A stretch of DNA of 32,867 bases, from assembly GCF_007097265.1 (NCBI RefSeq), contig NZ_VJZP01000040.1:1-32867 (forward strand), written 5' to 3'. Source of the DNA: Flavobacterium gawalongense. Its GTDB lineage: Bacteria > Bacteroidota > Bacteroidia > Flavobacteriales > Flavobacteriaceae. Below are positions 15,454-25,900 of this stretch, piece by piece. The notes beneath the pieces were generated by a model. That model saw only the letters and a program-made list of their open reading frames with translations, was not told where the DNA came from and ran no database searches. The position numbers were made by a program, and so were the translations under genes. Every line of letters starts with the position of its first letter. Position 1 is the first letter of the stretch.

Positions 15454-16814
15454 AATTCAATTTCTTTTTCGATCATGTTTATAGCTTGAGTTTCTTTTTC
15501 ATAGGCTTTATTTTGAAGTTTGGAAATATTATTGATTTCATTCCCGATTTCTTGACCTTTATCTTTGGGAATAGGAATAACTACCGAAGCTATATTATTT
15601 TCTCTAATCCATTCAATGACACTACCTGTTTTATACTTAACTAATTGAGATTGTCCTAATTTACTTTTTAAAAAAGCATATATATAGCCAGGGTGAACTT
15701 TTTCTTTATTAATTTTAATCTTAGATAATTGTTCACTCGCAAATACGCCTTGATACATGTTATGAAATACATATTCTACTTTGCCAATAGTCCCTTGGAC
15801 AGAAATCAAAATATCTGATTCGATTGTTGTATTTTTTTCCACATTACGAGTAAATTTTTTTGATAGCTTTTTTAAATCTTGTAAACGAGCCATATTTAAA
15901 TTTTGACCTGTAATTAATGGTATTCCATTTTCTACAAATTTTCTCTCTCGTAACCCTGATCTATTTATTTCGAGACTTAGATCCCCAAGATAATCCCACT
16001 GATCTTTTTTAATTTGTTCAATTAAATAAGATGTTGCAGGTTGATAAAAATCTGATTCAAGTCTATTTTCAATTGTATGTTTATCTCCTTTTTTAATGTC
16101 AGAAATATTTAATGAAAATATTTTCTCATTACTTTTGAAACTATAAGTAGATTCAATTTCTTTTACTATAGTTTCTAATAACTTATTTGCCTGAAAACGT
16201 AATTCTGATGCTTCTACAATTAAATTGTGTATTTCATTTTGTTTTCTTACATCAATAAATGGTACCGGAAGCCTTGATAATGTTTTAGGTTCAATTCTTG
16301 GTACTACTGAACCATATATATAAGATTGCATATAATTATAAGCAGTTGGTGTAGCTAAATAAGCATAAACATATCCATAAGGAGCTTTGGAATTATTTGC
16401 AATAACCCGAATAATATCTTGTGAACCAATAATACCCTCTAAGTCTTTACTTATTAGTCTAACATTTCCAATAGTCCCTGCACAACTAACCAAAATTTGA
16501 GTGTTTTTCAGAGTCATATCTTCTTGCCGAGGTGTATACTTTTTAGATATTAACTTTGCCTCTCCCAAGGGGTTTGAACTCATCATATGCTGTGCAGAAA
16601 TATATGGAAGACCATAATTTTCATCTTCAATAAAAAATCTTTTAAAAATCCCTCCAGTATAAACACTTTCGGTGAGTTCTCCTAAAGTAGAGAATACCAT
16701 ATTATTTTTTATTGCATTATCGATACGTTTTTTACCGTAATTTAAATGATAATTTGGTTTTAAAATATTTGAACCATTAACAATGTTTTTATAAGAAACG
16801 GATGTTGTTTTCAT
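15438..16814 (-). CDS. Type I-like DNA specificity subunit S (MAD5-like)
   Basis: A 458-residue HsdS-family protein with two target-recognition domains. TRD1 (about 35-210) contains GLPYISAQHM, the GTIGNVRLI strand and a SRLPVPFIDVRKQNEI boundary. TRD2 (about 240-440) contains GIPLITGQNL, GTIGKVEYV and VVIPIPKDKGQEI. Each is followed by a helical spacer. It should give sequence specificity to the methyltransferase next to it and possibly to the restriction arm. Its ATG overlaps the methyltransferase stop in a TAATG junction, so the two are likely translationally coupled. Recognition sequence cannot be read from the protein. The N-terminal about 30 residues are atypical for simple HsdS. Confidence 0.9.
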   Translation of the reverse strand: MKTTSVSYKNIVNGSNILKPNYHLNYGKKRIDNAIKNNMVFSTLGELTESVYTGGIFKRFFIEDENYGLPYISAQHMMSSNPLGEAKLISKKYTPRQEDMTLKNTQILVSCAGTIGNVRLISKDLEGIIGSQDIIRVIANNSKAPYGYVYAYLATPTAYNYMQSYIYGSVVPRIEPKTLSRLPVPFIDVRKQNEIHNLIVEASELRFQANKLLETIVKEIESTYSFKSNEKIFSLNISDIKKGDKHTIENRLESDFYQPATSYLIEQIKKDQWDYLGDLSLEINRSGLRERKFVENGIPLITGQNLNMARLQDLKKLSKKFTRNVEKNTTIESDILISVQGTIGKVEYVFHNMYQGVFASEQLSKIKINKEKVHPGYIYAFLKSKLGQSQLVKYKTGSVIEWIRENNIASVVIPIPKDKGQEIGNEINNISKLQNKAYEKETQAINMIEKEIELWQKF

Positions 16815-18829
16815 TAAAATTTACTTTTTGAAAATTCGTAATAAGCTTCAGTAATTTTTGGAAGATCATCATCCAAATGTTTTAGTTTTTCTTTTCTATT
16901 TTTTACTAGTTGCGTTCCATCTTTTTTTGTGAACAAATACTCTGTAATTGTTTCGAATAACATTTCTGCTCCATCATCATCTCTTAGATAAATTGGATTA
17001 CCTCTTCTATCTTTACCCAGTTTTTCAGCTATAGCCATAAAAACATCATAATCTTCATCACTTTCCTGAGCTAATTGTCTGGATAATTCTGTTTTCTTTT
17101 CTAAGAATAGTAAAGAAGCTTGCACACCAACTTGAGGCATAAAAGCTTCAACAGCTAAGTCAACAGTAGCTAAAATTTTGAATTTATTTAAAATCCATTC
17201 TCTAACATTTACCATATTTGGATTACCCAAAATACCATCAGGCAAAACAATAGCCATTTTACCGCCTGGTTTCAAAAAGTTAAAACAAGCCTCAATAAAT
17301 AATACTTCAGGAGCGTCACTATACTTTGAAAGCTCATAACGTTCAGCTACTTCTTTCTCAACTTTTACTTTGGCTCCAAAAGGAGGATTAGTAAATATCA
17401 TATCAAAAGTACCACGAGCATCATTATTGTAACGATCTTCAATATCCCCCATAACTTCTAAACTTCTATTTATTGCACTTTCTATTTTAGCTAGTTCTTC
17501 AGGATGATCCCATTTTGGATAGGCAAGTGAGTTAACGTGAAAAACGTTAGCATGGCCATCACCAGCCATCACCATATTCATTCGGGCTGCTTTTTTCAAA
17601 TCAGGGTCAAAATCAAAACCAAAAATACTATTCTCTGCATATTCCTTTACGTGTTCATTAACTTCAAAAGAATTATATTTTGCCATCAATAGTGGCCCTT
17701 CTAAATCAGGATACAAATCTTGAGCAATTTGTTTTCTAACATGATCCAACACCATGACAATAAATCCTCCCGAACCACAAGCTGGATCCAGAACTCGGTG
17801 TTTTTCAGTTGGGTTCAACATCTCAACCATGGCTTTTACAATGTTTCTTGGCGTAAAAAACTGTCCAGCTTCTTGTTTTAAAGTATTACTTACAATCGTC
17901 TCATAAGCCATCCCCTTCACATCAATAGAAGCATCTAGGAAAGAATATTTAGCAAGTTCACCAGCAATAAATGCAACTCCTTTGTCTGTTAATTCAATAC
18001 CTTCATTTCCGGTAAATACTTCCGAAAACATGGAGTTATCTTTTAGTTTTTGGAAAATAGCTTTAATTCGGTCAGCAACTGCTTTTCTTCCAGCTTCCGT
18101 ATTTTGTTCTTTTACACCAACCCAAAATTCTCTTCGGTAACTAATATCTGTCTCTATAAATCTTCTTTTTTCATCATATAGTTTACAGAAAATAAGGTTT
18201 AGCAATTGCCAAAAAGCATCTTTCTTTCTTCCTTCATTGCCATAGATATAATCATGAGCTCTTTTAAAAACCTTTATCAAAGAGTCGTTTGCCGGTTTTC
18301 TACTATAAGAACGGTCAGCTCGATCAATATCAGCCAATGTTTCTCCTTCGCCAGGAAAATCAGATAAATCGGTAAACTCAAAATCATAACCTATAGCATC
18401 GTCTTCCTTTTGAAAAAAATGATAACTGGCACCATTTGCCCACAATCCAAAATGACAACTTTCAACCGCTGCCATAGCATTTTCAAGAGTAGCGGTTAGT
18501 CCTTTTTTACTATCGGTTTCTTTTATTTTATCGTCCTGAATAACACAAATTCGAATGATTTTACCTTGTGTATGGGTTTCGCCCTTTTCAAAAACAACCA
18601 ATTCTACTTTCTGCTTTTTGGCTTTTCCAGTATCAGGATCAATAAACTCGATTTTAAAATCGCGTTCCATATCATCCAAATCAAAACCATACTCTTCGTT
18701 AAGCATGCGAATAACCGATTGAAGATTTACTTCGGCACTGGTCGCTTTCTTTGCCTCAGAAGTCAAAATACACAGCACTTGATTGTCGTCTAATATTATT
18801 TCTTCTTGGGTAATAGTTTCGTTAGTCAT
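16814..18829 (-). CDS. Type I-like N6-adenine DNA methyltransferase M (MAD2-like)
   Basis: A 671-residue HsdM-type enzyme. Motif I is DPACGSGGF (Asp about 348) for S-adenosylmethionine binding, and motif IV is NPPF (Asn about 481) for adenine N6 methylation. The preceding HTPRNIV-like stretch (GQFFTPRNIVKAMVEML) is characteristic of type I M subunits, as is the helical N-terminal domain. The N-terminal about 120 residues (VVFEKGETHTQGKIIRICVIQDD) resemble the NERD/type I N-terminal domain (HsdR-N-like) that some M subunits carry. It overlaps the upstream winged-helix gene by 8 nt. Together with S it should methylate host DNA and mark it as self. No HsdR gene is linked to it. Confidence 0.92.
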   Translation of the reverse strand: MTNETITQEEIILDDNQVLCILTSEAKKATSAEVNLQSVIRMLNEEYGFDLDDMERDFKIEFIDPDTGKAKKQKVELVVFEKGETHTQGKIIRICVIQDDKIKETDSKKGLTATLENAMAAVESCHFGLWANGASYHFFQKEDDAIGYDFEFTDLSDFPGEGETLADIDRADRSYSRKPANDSLIKVFKRAHDYIYGNEGRKKDAFWQLLNLIFCKLYDEKRRFIETDISYRREFWVGVKEQNTEAGRKAVADRIKAIFQKLKDNSMFSEVFTGNEGIELTDKGVAFIAGELAKYSFLDASIDVKGMAYETIVSNTLKQEAGQFFTPRNIVKAMVEMLNPTEKHRVLDPACGSGGFIVMVLDHVRKQIAQDLYPDLEGPLLMAKYNSFEVNEHVKEYAENSIFGFDFDPDLKKAARMNMVMAGDGHANVFHVNSLAYPKWDHPEELAKIESAINRSLEVMGDIEDRYNNDARGTFDMIFTNPPFGAKVKVEKEVAERYELSKYSDAPEVLFIEACFNFLKPGGKMAIVLPDGILGNPNMVNVREWILNKFKILATVDLAVEAFMPQVGVQASLLFLEKKTELSRQLAQESDEDYDVFMAIAEKLGKDRRGNPIYLRDDDGAEMLFETITEYLFTKKDGTQLVKNRKEKLKHLDDDLPKITEAYYEFSKSKF

Positions 18830-19550
18830 TATTTATATTTTGTATATGTTCTTCAATTTCTTTTCGTTGGTCTCTTCTCGCAGCATACCGGAGAAGCTTA
18901 TTTTTATTTACATTGTATTTTTTAAAAGCACTTTCGAAAATTTCTTCTATCGAGTAATTTAAAGACTTCAAATAATTTTCAGACAGTAACCAAGCATTAA
19001 CCAGAATACCTTCTAGGGTAAGCACAGCATAATCTCCATTATGTTGCGTTGGTGTTTCCGAAATCAAGGGGTACAATAGAATCACATCATTTTGAGGAAG
19101 TATGTACCGTTGAATAGTTTCATTATTAGGTTCCAAAAAGACTGGCTTACTCATCGATTGCATCTGTTCAAACAGCTCGTTAAGTCCATCCTTCTGAACT
19201 AACAAAAAAGTGGTTCGTTTTTCATTTTCTCTCTCAACAATCAAATCAAGCATTTCGGTATCCCAAACCACCAATTCAGAAGAAACAAATGATTTGGTTT
19301 TATTATAAAGTCGTTTCGTCTTTAAAGTGATCTCTGAATTGAAATCAGGTTTGAAATCAAAAGTATACAATCCTCTTCCAGCTTGATAGATAAGATTTTC
19401 AGTTTTTAATTGATTGATTTTCCACGAAATAGTATTGGTAGATAAATCCGGAAATAAGGAAGAAAGAAACAAAACCAACTCCTTTGAAGTTATAGTGGTT
19501 TGAATTGAAAACTGTCCTTTTATCGCTAAAGCTAATTCGGTGTTTTTCAT
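18822..19550 (-). CDS. Winged-helix protein heading the MADS-like operon (DUF6577-like)
   Basis: A 242-residue protein. The N-terminal about 70 residues form a winged helix (FSIQTTITSKELVLFLSSLF, then INQLKTENLIYQAGRGLYTF), an AbiEi-type layout. The rest is an alpha/beta domain (LVVWDTEMLDLIVE...TFLLVQKDGLNELFEQM). It resembles the Bacteroidota family DUF6577, as far as memory allows. As first gene after the promoter it may repress the operon or tune methylase expression relative to restriction, the role I would also expect of the HTH protein MAD1 in canonical MADS. Orthology with MAD1 is uncertain. Its stop overlaps the methyltransferase start. Confidence 0.75.
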   Translation of the reverse strand: MKNTELALAIKGQFSIQTTITSKELVLFLSSLFPDLSTNTISWKINQLKTENLIYQAGRGLYTFDFKPDFNSEITLKTKRLYNKTKSFVSSELVVWDTEMLDLIVERENEKRTTFLLVQKDGLNELFEQMQSMSKPVFLEPNNETIQRYILPQNDVILLYPLISETPTQHNGDYAVLTLEGILVNAWLLSENYLKSLNYSIEEIFESAFKKYNVNKNKLLRYAARRDQRKEIEEHIQNINND

Positions 19551-19567
19551 AAAAGCATTTGGAACAC

Positions 19568-19597
19568 CAAATATAATAAAATATTTATAATTTCAAA
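19568..19597 (-). promoter_or_regulatory. Bacteroidota-type promoter candidate for the MADS-like operon
   Basis: Read on the minus strand: TTTG (19594-19597), 18 nt, then TATATTTG (19568-19575), matching the TTTG/TAnnTTTG consensus closely. Transcription would start only about 10 nt upstream of the ATG at 19550. No Shine-Dalgarno is visible, which is common in this phylum. Confidence 0.6.
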
Positions 19598-19645
19598 ACT
19601 TCGGCAAAATTATTTTTAAAGTGCCGATATTTTGTTTATTTTATG

Positions 19646-19675
19646 TTGTTTTTTATTTAAGATATTGTAATTTAG
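19646..19675 (+). promoter_or_regulatory. Bacteroidota-type promoter candidate for the OLD-like gene
   Basis: TTG (19646-19648), 19 nt, then TAATTTAG (19668-19675), one base off the TAnnTTTG consensus, placed about 40 nt upstream of the ATG at 19715. It is back to back with the promoter of the minus-strand operon within the 164-nt intergenic region. Confidence 0.5.
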
Positions 19676-19714
19676 TCCCATATATTTTAAGAACCAACCT
19701 AAATAAGAACACAT

Positions 19715-21496
19715 ATGAAAATTTATGACATTAGCATTAAAAACTTTCGTGGTATTAAAAATTTACAGAACTTAAAAGTTGGCGATGTAAATTCCTTCGT
19801 TGGAAAAAATGATTCCGGAAAATCAAATATTTTAAAAGCTCTTGATGCCTTTTTTAATGATAAATTCACAGCACATGATGTTTTCAAAGGAATAACAGAT
19901 GACGAAAAAACAGAAATAACAATTCGTTTTGAAACAGAAGAATTGATCAATTCTTTGGCTTTAGATGTTGAAGGTAAAATTAATTTAAAAAAAGTTTTCT
20001 CATTTTCAAGTGCCGGAAGATTAGTTAAAGAATTATTTTACAGTTGTAACGATATAAATAGTGAGCTATACTCTAACTGTTGGGGAATTAAAGAAGCAGA
20101 AATAAATGCATATTTAAGTTCTCTTGAAATTGAATTTTCTAGATCCGGGCGAGGAGTTACTAACATATCCAAAATCGAACAAATAGATGAAAATACGCAA
20201 GATTTGGGGAGAATTGAAAAAGAATATTTAGCAGATGAATTTTTAAAAAATCTAAAAAAGCAATATGATTTTTTTGAAATGCCTGATTATTCTTTATTTG
20301 ATGCTGAACAGGATTTAAATATTGGTTCAACGGCTTTTCAAACACAATTTAAACCGATAGCAACCCAATCATTACAAAACAATTCTGGCTTAACATCTCA
20401 AATTGAAACCAATGTTCAAGATGATTTGGAAACTGAATTCAGTATAATTACTGAATTTATGAAACGTAATGTTCCAAATTTAGAAAAAATAAAACCTTCA
20501 GTTTCTTGTAATTGGGGAAATCTTGTAAAATTTGATTTATCACTAAAATTCTCTGAAGACGTTTTTGACATTCCAATTGCAAATAAAGGCACAGGATTCA
20601 AAAGGTTATTAATGGTTGCTTATTTTGAATATTTGGCACAAAAGACAACAAAAAGGTATCAAATATTTGGAATTGAAGAACCTGAAACATTTTTACACCC
20701 TGAACTTCAAAATGATTTATTAGATTCCATTATTACACTTTCAGAAAACAGCCAATTCTTTGTTACTACACATTCACCAGTTTTTGCAGGTGCCACAAAA
20801 AAATCTAATATTGTAGTTGTAAAAAAAGAAAACGAAATATCACATTATTTCAATTTCGAAAATGAAGACCATATTTTAGATGTTGTAATCAAAGAATTAG
20901 GAATAAGACCAAACTATAATTTATTGAATGACAATTATAGAAAAGCTGTATTTGTTGAAGGAAGTGGAGATGTCAAATTTTGGGAAAAAGCTTTTCAAAA
21001 AATCAATGGTAATTTTCCAGATGATATTTTAATAATTCCTTGTGGTGGAGACCAAGTTGAGTTTTTTGTTAACGCTGCACTTTGCAGAAAAATTAATCGC
21101 AAGTTCATTTTTATCTTAGATTCAGATAAAGGAGCTGTTGATTATGATTCTAAATTAGTTAATAAAGCTTCATTAATAGCAAAAGTTGAAGAATTAGGTG
21201 GTGAATTTGACGTTTTAAGAAAGCGAGAAATAGAGAATTATTATTCAAAAGATGCGATGCAAAGAGTAATTGGTGATGCATTCGCTTTACCCACAGAATT
21301 TATTATCGATGATTATTCAGATATTAAAGAAGATATTAAAACACATATTCTTGAGCCATCAGGCTTAAATTTCAAAACTAAAAACAATTTTACTGTATTC
21401 GATGAAATGACAAAAGAAGAATGGTTAGAATCAGCTTTTGTTATTGAGGAAACAACCGATTTAGAAATGATAATTGCTAAGATATTGGAAGATTAG
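19715..21496 (+). CDS. OLD-family ATP-dependent endonuclease (AAA15 ATPase + TOPRIM)
   Basis: A 593-residue overcoming-lysogenisation-defect (OLD) type protein. The N-terminal ABC-like ATPase shows FRGIKNL, Walker A GKNDSGKSN (Lys36), an ABC-signature-like region around GTGFKRLLMVAYFEYLA, Walker B IFGIEEPETFLHP (Glu about 321/322), and a QFFVTTHSPVFAG switch. The C-terminal TOPRIM domain shows KAVFVEGSGDVKFWE (Glu about 415) and FILDSDKG (Asp about 469/471), the metal-binding residues for nicking or cutting DNA. OLD proteins occur alone or as the nuclease of Gabija, PARIS-like and retron systems; no UvrD-like GajB or other partner follows here, so it looks like a solitary OLD. It diverges from the MADS-like operon. 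Confidence 0.88.
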   Translation: MKIYDISIKNFRGIKNLQNLKVGDVNSFVGKNDSGKSNILKALDAFFNDKFTAHDVFKGITDDEKTEITIRFETEELINSLALDVEGKINLKKVFSFSSAGRLVKELFYSCNDINSELYSNCWGIKEAEINAYLSSLEIEFSRSGRGVTNISKIEQIDENTQDLGRIEKEYLADEFLKNLKKQYDFFEMPDYSLFDAEQDLNIGSTAFQTQFKPIATQSLQNNSGLTSQIETNVQDDLETEFSIITEFMKRNVPNLEKIKPSVSCNWGNLVKFDLSLKFSEDVFDIPIANKGTGFKRLLMVAYFEYLAQKTTKRYQIFGIEEPETFLHPELQNDLLDSIITLSENSQFFVTTHSPVFAGATKKSNIVVVKKENEISHYFNFENEDHILDVVIKELGIRPNYNLLNDNYRKAVFVEGSGDVKFWEKAFQKINGNFPDDILIIPCGGDQVEFFVNAALCRKINRKFIFILDSDKGAVDYDSKLVNKASLIAKVEELGGEFDVLRKREIENYYSKDAMQRVIGDAFALPTEFIIDDYSDIKEDIKTHILEPSGLNFKTKNNFTVFDEMTKEEWLESAFVIEETTDLEMIIAKILED

Positions 21497-21657
21497 AAAT
21501 AACCGCAGGCTGGCGTAAGCTTCTTTATTGTGTCCTTTCCTGCTGCATCAATAAATTCCAAAATTACTAGAAGAATGAAGAATAGTATTTGGTTCAAATA
21601 AATTCTTTATTTATTCTGACATCCAAAACTTTAAACAAATCTCAATAACACAAAACC

Positions 21658-22890
21658 ATGTCATTAAAAATAGTGCACACTGCCGATTGGCATCTTGGAC
21701 AGACCTTTTTGCAAAAATCAAGAATTGAGGAACACCAATATTTTATAGATTGGCTGTTAGAAACCATTCAAACGCAAGATATTGATGCCATTATTATTGC
21801 GGGTGATATTTTTGATGTTTCAAATCCGACGATTGAAGCTTTAAACAAATACCATTATTTCCTGACTGAAGCTTATAAAAAAGGAGTTCAGGTAGTCATC
21901 GTTGGAGGAAATCATGATTCGGCGTCGAGACTCAATTCCTATAAAGATATTTTCAAAATACTGAATGTGTCTGTCGTTGGAGGCGAACACAATAATACCG
22001 GAACTATTATTCCGATTTTTAAAAGAGGAGAGAAAAATCCGAGTGCTTTGGTTGCCGCGGTGCCTTATTTACGCGATGGAGACATTCGCAAGATTTCGAC
22101 AGGTGAAACAATCCACGAAGCGCACGGATTATTTACTGCCGAGGTAAAAAAACATTATGACGACTTGCTAAATCAGGCAAAGACAAACTACCCCAATCTA
22201 CCTGTTATAGGTACAGCACATTTATACATTAACAGTTGTGTTCTCAGCGAACCGGCCGAAAAGAGAATGCATACGCTAGTGGGAACCTTGGGCCAAATTC
22301 CTTCATCGGTATTTTCAAAAGGCTACGATTACGTGGCCATGGGTCATATTCACAAGCCTCAAATGATTTCGCATCCTGAAGATGTCGTCCTTAAATATTC
22401 AGGCTCCCCTATTCCGCTGAGTTTTAATGAACGAAATGATCAAAAGGAAATCACCATTTTGACGATTGCCGATAATAAAATAGCGCATGAATCACTGTCG
22501 ATACCTTTGCAAAGGAGCGTGATTCGCTTTGAAGGAAAGGCTGATGAAATTATGGAAAAAATAAAATTGCATGAACCTTCACAAGTATTGCCAACTTGGG
22601 CCGAAATCATAATTACTGAAGCTGTAAATTATATTGAATTCAACAATGAGGTAAATGATTTATGTATCGATAAAAAAATAGAAATTCTGAACCGAACCAC
22701 TAAATTTAGCTCAATGAATAATCAATCAATAAGAGAAGAATATATTGCCGGCACGGATAATAATCCTTTGGATGATATCCCAAAAATCTTTACTATAAGA
22801 TGCGAAAAGAAAGGAATGAATGAAGAAAGTATTGCCGAAATAATGCCGTTGTTTATGCAGATATTGGATGAAATTAACGACACGCATTAG
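21658..22890 (+). CDS. sbcD: SbcCD (Mre11-type) nuclease subunit D
   Basis: A 410-residue calcineurin-like metallophosphoesterase with the SbcD/Mre11 motif series: HTADWHLGQ at the N-terminus, GDIFD, GGNHDS, GTAHLY and GHIHKPQ, supplying the residues for two Mn ions. The SbcD C-terminal capping region follows. With SbcC it forms the double-strand exonuclease/hairpin endonuclease that opens cruciforms and blocked DNA ends. It starts 161 nt after the OLD-like gene and is followed by sbcC 79 nt downstream in the same direction, so they are probably co-transcribed. Length is normal for the family. Its presence among mobile-element cargo is unusual because sbcCD is normally a chromosomal repair locus. 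Confidence 0.95.
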   Translation: MSLKIVHTADWHLGQTFLQKSRIEEHQYFIDWLLETIQTQDIDAIIIAGDIFDVSNPTIEALNKYHYFLTEAYKKGVQVVIVGGNHDSASRLNSYKDIFKILNVSVVGGEHNNTGTIIPIFKRGEKNPSALVAAVPYLRDGDIRKISTGETIHEAHGLFTAEVKKHYDDLLNQAKTNYPNLPVIGTAHLYINSCVLSEPAEKRMHTLVGTLGQIPSSVFSKGYDYVAMGHIHKPQMISHPEDVVLKYSGSPIPLSFNERNDQKEITILTIADNKIAHESLSIPLQRSVIRFEGKADEIMEKIKLHEPSQVLPTWAEIIITEAVNYIEFNNEVNDLCIDKKIEILNRTTKFSSMNNQSIREEYIAGTDNNPLDDIPKIFTIRCEKKGMNEESIAEIMPLFMQILDEINDTH

Positions 22891-22969
22891 GTCTTCGAAA
22901 ACAATTTAAGATTTTTGATTTCAGAATTTAGAATTCACTCCTATTCCAATAAAAAAATAGCATCTTCCT

Positions 22970-25900
22970 ATGAAAATTTTAAAAATAAACATCAACAACA
23001 TACAGTCTTTGAAAGGGGTTCAACCCGAAATTAATTTTACCGATGGCATTTTGGCCCATGCGGGTTTGTATGCCATTACCGGTCAAACAGGTGCAGGAAA
23101 ATCGACTATACTTGATGCCATCACACTAGCCTTGTACGGTAAAACCAATAGACATGGAAATGACAAACCTTCGGATGAAATTATCACCCGAAATCAAAAA
23201 GAAGCTTATTCCGAGGTTACTTTCGAAGTTAATGACGTTATTTATATAGCCAAGTGGAATGCCGCTTTCACAAGGACAGGAACGCTTCGTTCTGATATAA
23301 GACAGCTGTATAAAATTGACGGTGACGATTTTATTTTATTGGCGGATAAAATTAAAGATGTGGACCAAAAAATTGAAGAAATTATCGGATTAAAATATGA
23401 GCAGTTCACCAAATCGATTTTGTTGGCTCAGAATAATTTCTCTGCATTCTTAAAAGCAAAACCGGACGAACGTGCCGAAATGCTGAGCAAAATTACCGGT
23501 ACACAAATCTATGAAGAGGTTTCGAAAAAGATTTTTGAAAAAACTAAGGCGCTTGAAAATGAAATCAACGCTCTTAGAGCTTCTATGAACGGAAACATTC
23601 TGAACCGTGAGCAACTCGAAGTCATCAAATGTTCTATAACAGAAAAAGAAAATACCGCCAAGAAACTTGATGATGACCTGAAAACACTAATGGCTGAAAT
23701 CTCTTGGCTGGACGCTATTGAAACAGTCGGAAATGAAATTGAAAAACATAAGTTAGAAATTCAAAAAATAGCAGAACATTTTGAACAAAACGCCACAAAT
23801 TATCTCAAACTTGCGAATTACAACAAAGCGAGATTAATTGAAACTGATTTACAGTCTTTTCAAAATGACCAGCTCAACATTAACAAAAACACGGCTGATA
23901 CTGAAACTGCTAAGACGGAAATAAAAACGCTTTCGGATCAACTGTCAGTAACAGAACCTAAACTGGAGACGGCAATTGCTAATCTAAAAGCAAGTCAAAA
24001 CGAACTAACTTTAAAAAAGCCACTTATTGAGTCGGCTAAATTGACCCATAGTGCAATCATTGCTAACACAGATATATTAACTAAAAGCAAACTTGAGTTA
24101 GTTAAAGTAACCGAAAGCTCTGCCTTAAACAATAAAAATTTATCAAAGGAAAATCAAAGGAAAGAGATTTTAAAAAATAAAAATTCAGAACACGAACAAT
24201 TAATCACTCAATATATAAAGTACGAATCCTGGACTGCGGAGAAAGGGGCTATAACCTTAAAGTATAATGAGATTGTGGATTTACAAAACGGTATCGATAC
24301 TCTGAAAATTGAACAATTAGAAAATCAGATTAAAGCATTCGATACCGAAAACATAAGTATCCAAAATTTAGTTTCCAAACTAAAAGCGGAATGTGACAGT
24401 CTGAATTCACAACTTGAAGCCATAGAAAATCAGAAGAAAGAATCCCCTACTCCAGAAGAATTAACAATTGCAAAAGAGGATTCCAGAACTGCAATAGAGC
24501 AATGGAATAAACTAAATGGATTCATTTCTGAATTAGAAAAAGAAAGCAAATCATCTCAAAAGTTTAAAGCGGAATCAGAAATTGCAAGGTCTCAAAAAGA
24601 GACATTAGAAAAACTGGTATCCGAAAAAGGGGAATTGCTCCAAACTCTTGAAGAGAACAAAACATTAAAACTTTTGGTTGCGAGTTTAGAAGAACACCGC
24701 CACAACCTGAAAGACGGTGAAGCCTGTGCATTGTGCGGTTCGACCGAGCATCCTTATACTTTGAATTTACCGCAAGAACTCTCTGATCAGGATGACCCGA
24801 AAACAGAAAGTCTACGTAAAGAAATTAATGAATTAGGATTACAGAAAGAAAATACCATCAAAATCATTTCGGCTCTCGAACAACAAATTCTTACGAATGA
24901 AGACAATCGTGTCAAGCTTGAAAAGGAAATAGCAACACTTCAAACAATCCTCCAGATTGAAAAACAACCTACAGCTGAATTCATAGACTCTAATATTGAT
25001 AAGGCAAGACAATCATTAGATTCAATAGAGGAAAAAATCAAGAATTTATCGGATTTAAACAAATTAGCCGAAAGCCAGACAAAGTTGCATTCAGCAAAGA
25101 AAGAGGCTTTAAACAAAATTGAATTACTATATAGAGATTATCAGACTGCTTTAGATCAAATTCAGAATAAGAATTTATCTATCGGCGGAAATTTCGATTT
25201 TATAAAAGAAAAATTCCAATTGTACGGATTTCAATTGGAAAACAATACTTTGGAAACCGTTTCTGCAATTGGAAAGCAATTGACTACCCACTCCAATAAA
25301 TTAAACGAAGAAAAATCCAATCTAAAAAACGCCCAAGATACACTGGTCGCAATTGGCACAACTTTGACAACATTGGAGACACAAAAAACAGGATTTGCTT
25401 CCCAGATCCTAAAACTTGATAATGAAATTAGACTACTTATTGAGAATATAAAAGTATCTGATGAAAAATTAAAAGAACAGACAGCCACATTCGAATTAAA
25501 ATCTCCGCAGGAAGAAGAAAGTCGTTTACACAAAAAAGTTGGTTTTGAACAAGAGCTTGTAAACCAATTAAACAAGGAGAATGGCACTATTTCATCCACA
25601 CTCAAATTGCAAAATGAATTATTGGAAAAACGGATTACAGAAAAGGTGGATTTTGATAAAAAGCTAAATGCTTCAAAAATAAACATGGAAACCAAGTTGA
25701 ATGAAAACAACTTTGAGTCTGTTTTGGCTTTACAGGAGGCTCTTAATCTGGACAACAGTACTGGCTTGACCCTTCAAAAACAAAAATTTAACGATCTAAA
25801 ACAGCAAACCGAAGGAGCTTTGAATGCGAGCACTGCCAAACTTGATATCCTCAAAGAAAACCCTTTGACCGAACTTACTAAAGCTGAATTGATACCTGCA

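Noticed and set aside
15438..18829. Ordinary type I restriction-modification locus
   Set aside because: M and S are present but there is no HsdR anywhere in the window, and the downstream kinase, HerA and PP2C genes are translationally coupled to them.
3288..19550. BREX type 2/Pgl or DISARM
   Set aside because: The kinase recalls PglW, but no PglZ alkaline phosphatase-like protein, no BrxC/PglY-type ATPase and no DISARM helicase are present.
19715..21496. Gabija system
   Set aside because: The OLD-like protein resembles GajA in plan, but the next genes are sbcD and sbcC; no UvrD-like GajB follows.
25231..25755. 174-codon minus-strand frame inside sbcC
   Set aside because: It is antisense to the coiled-coil part of a complete sbcC; its S/F/N-rich composition is typical of a reversed coiled coil.
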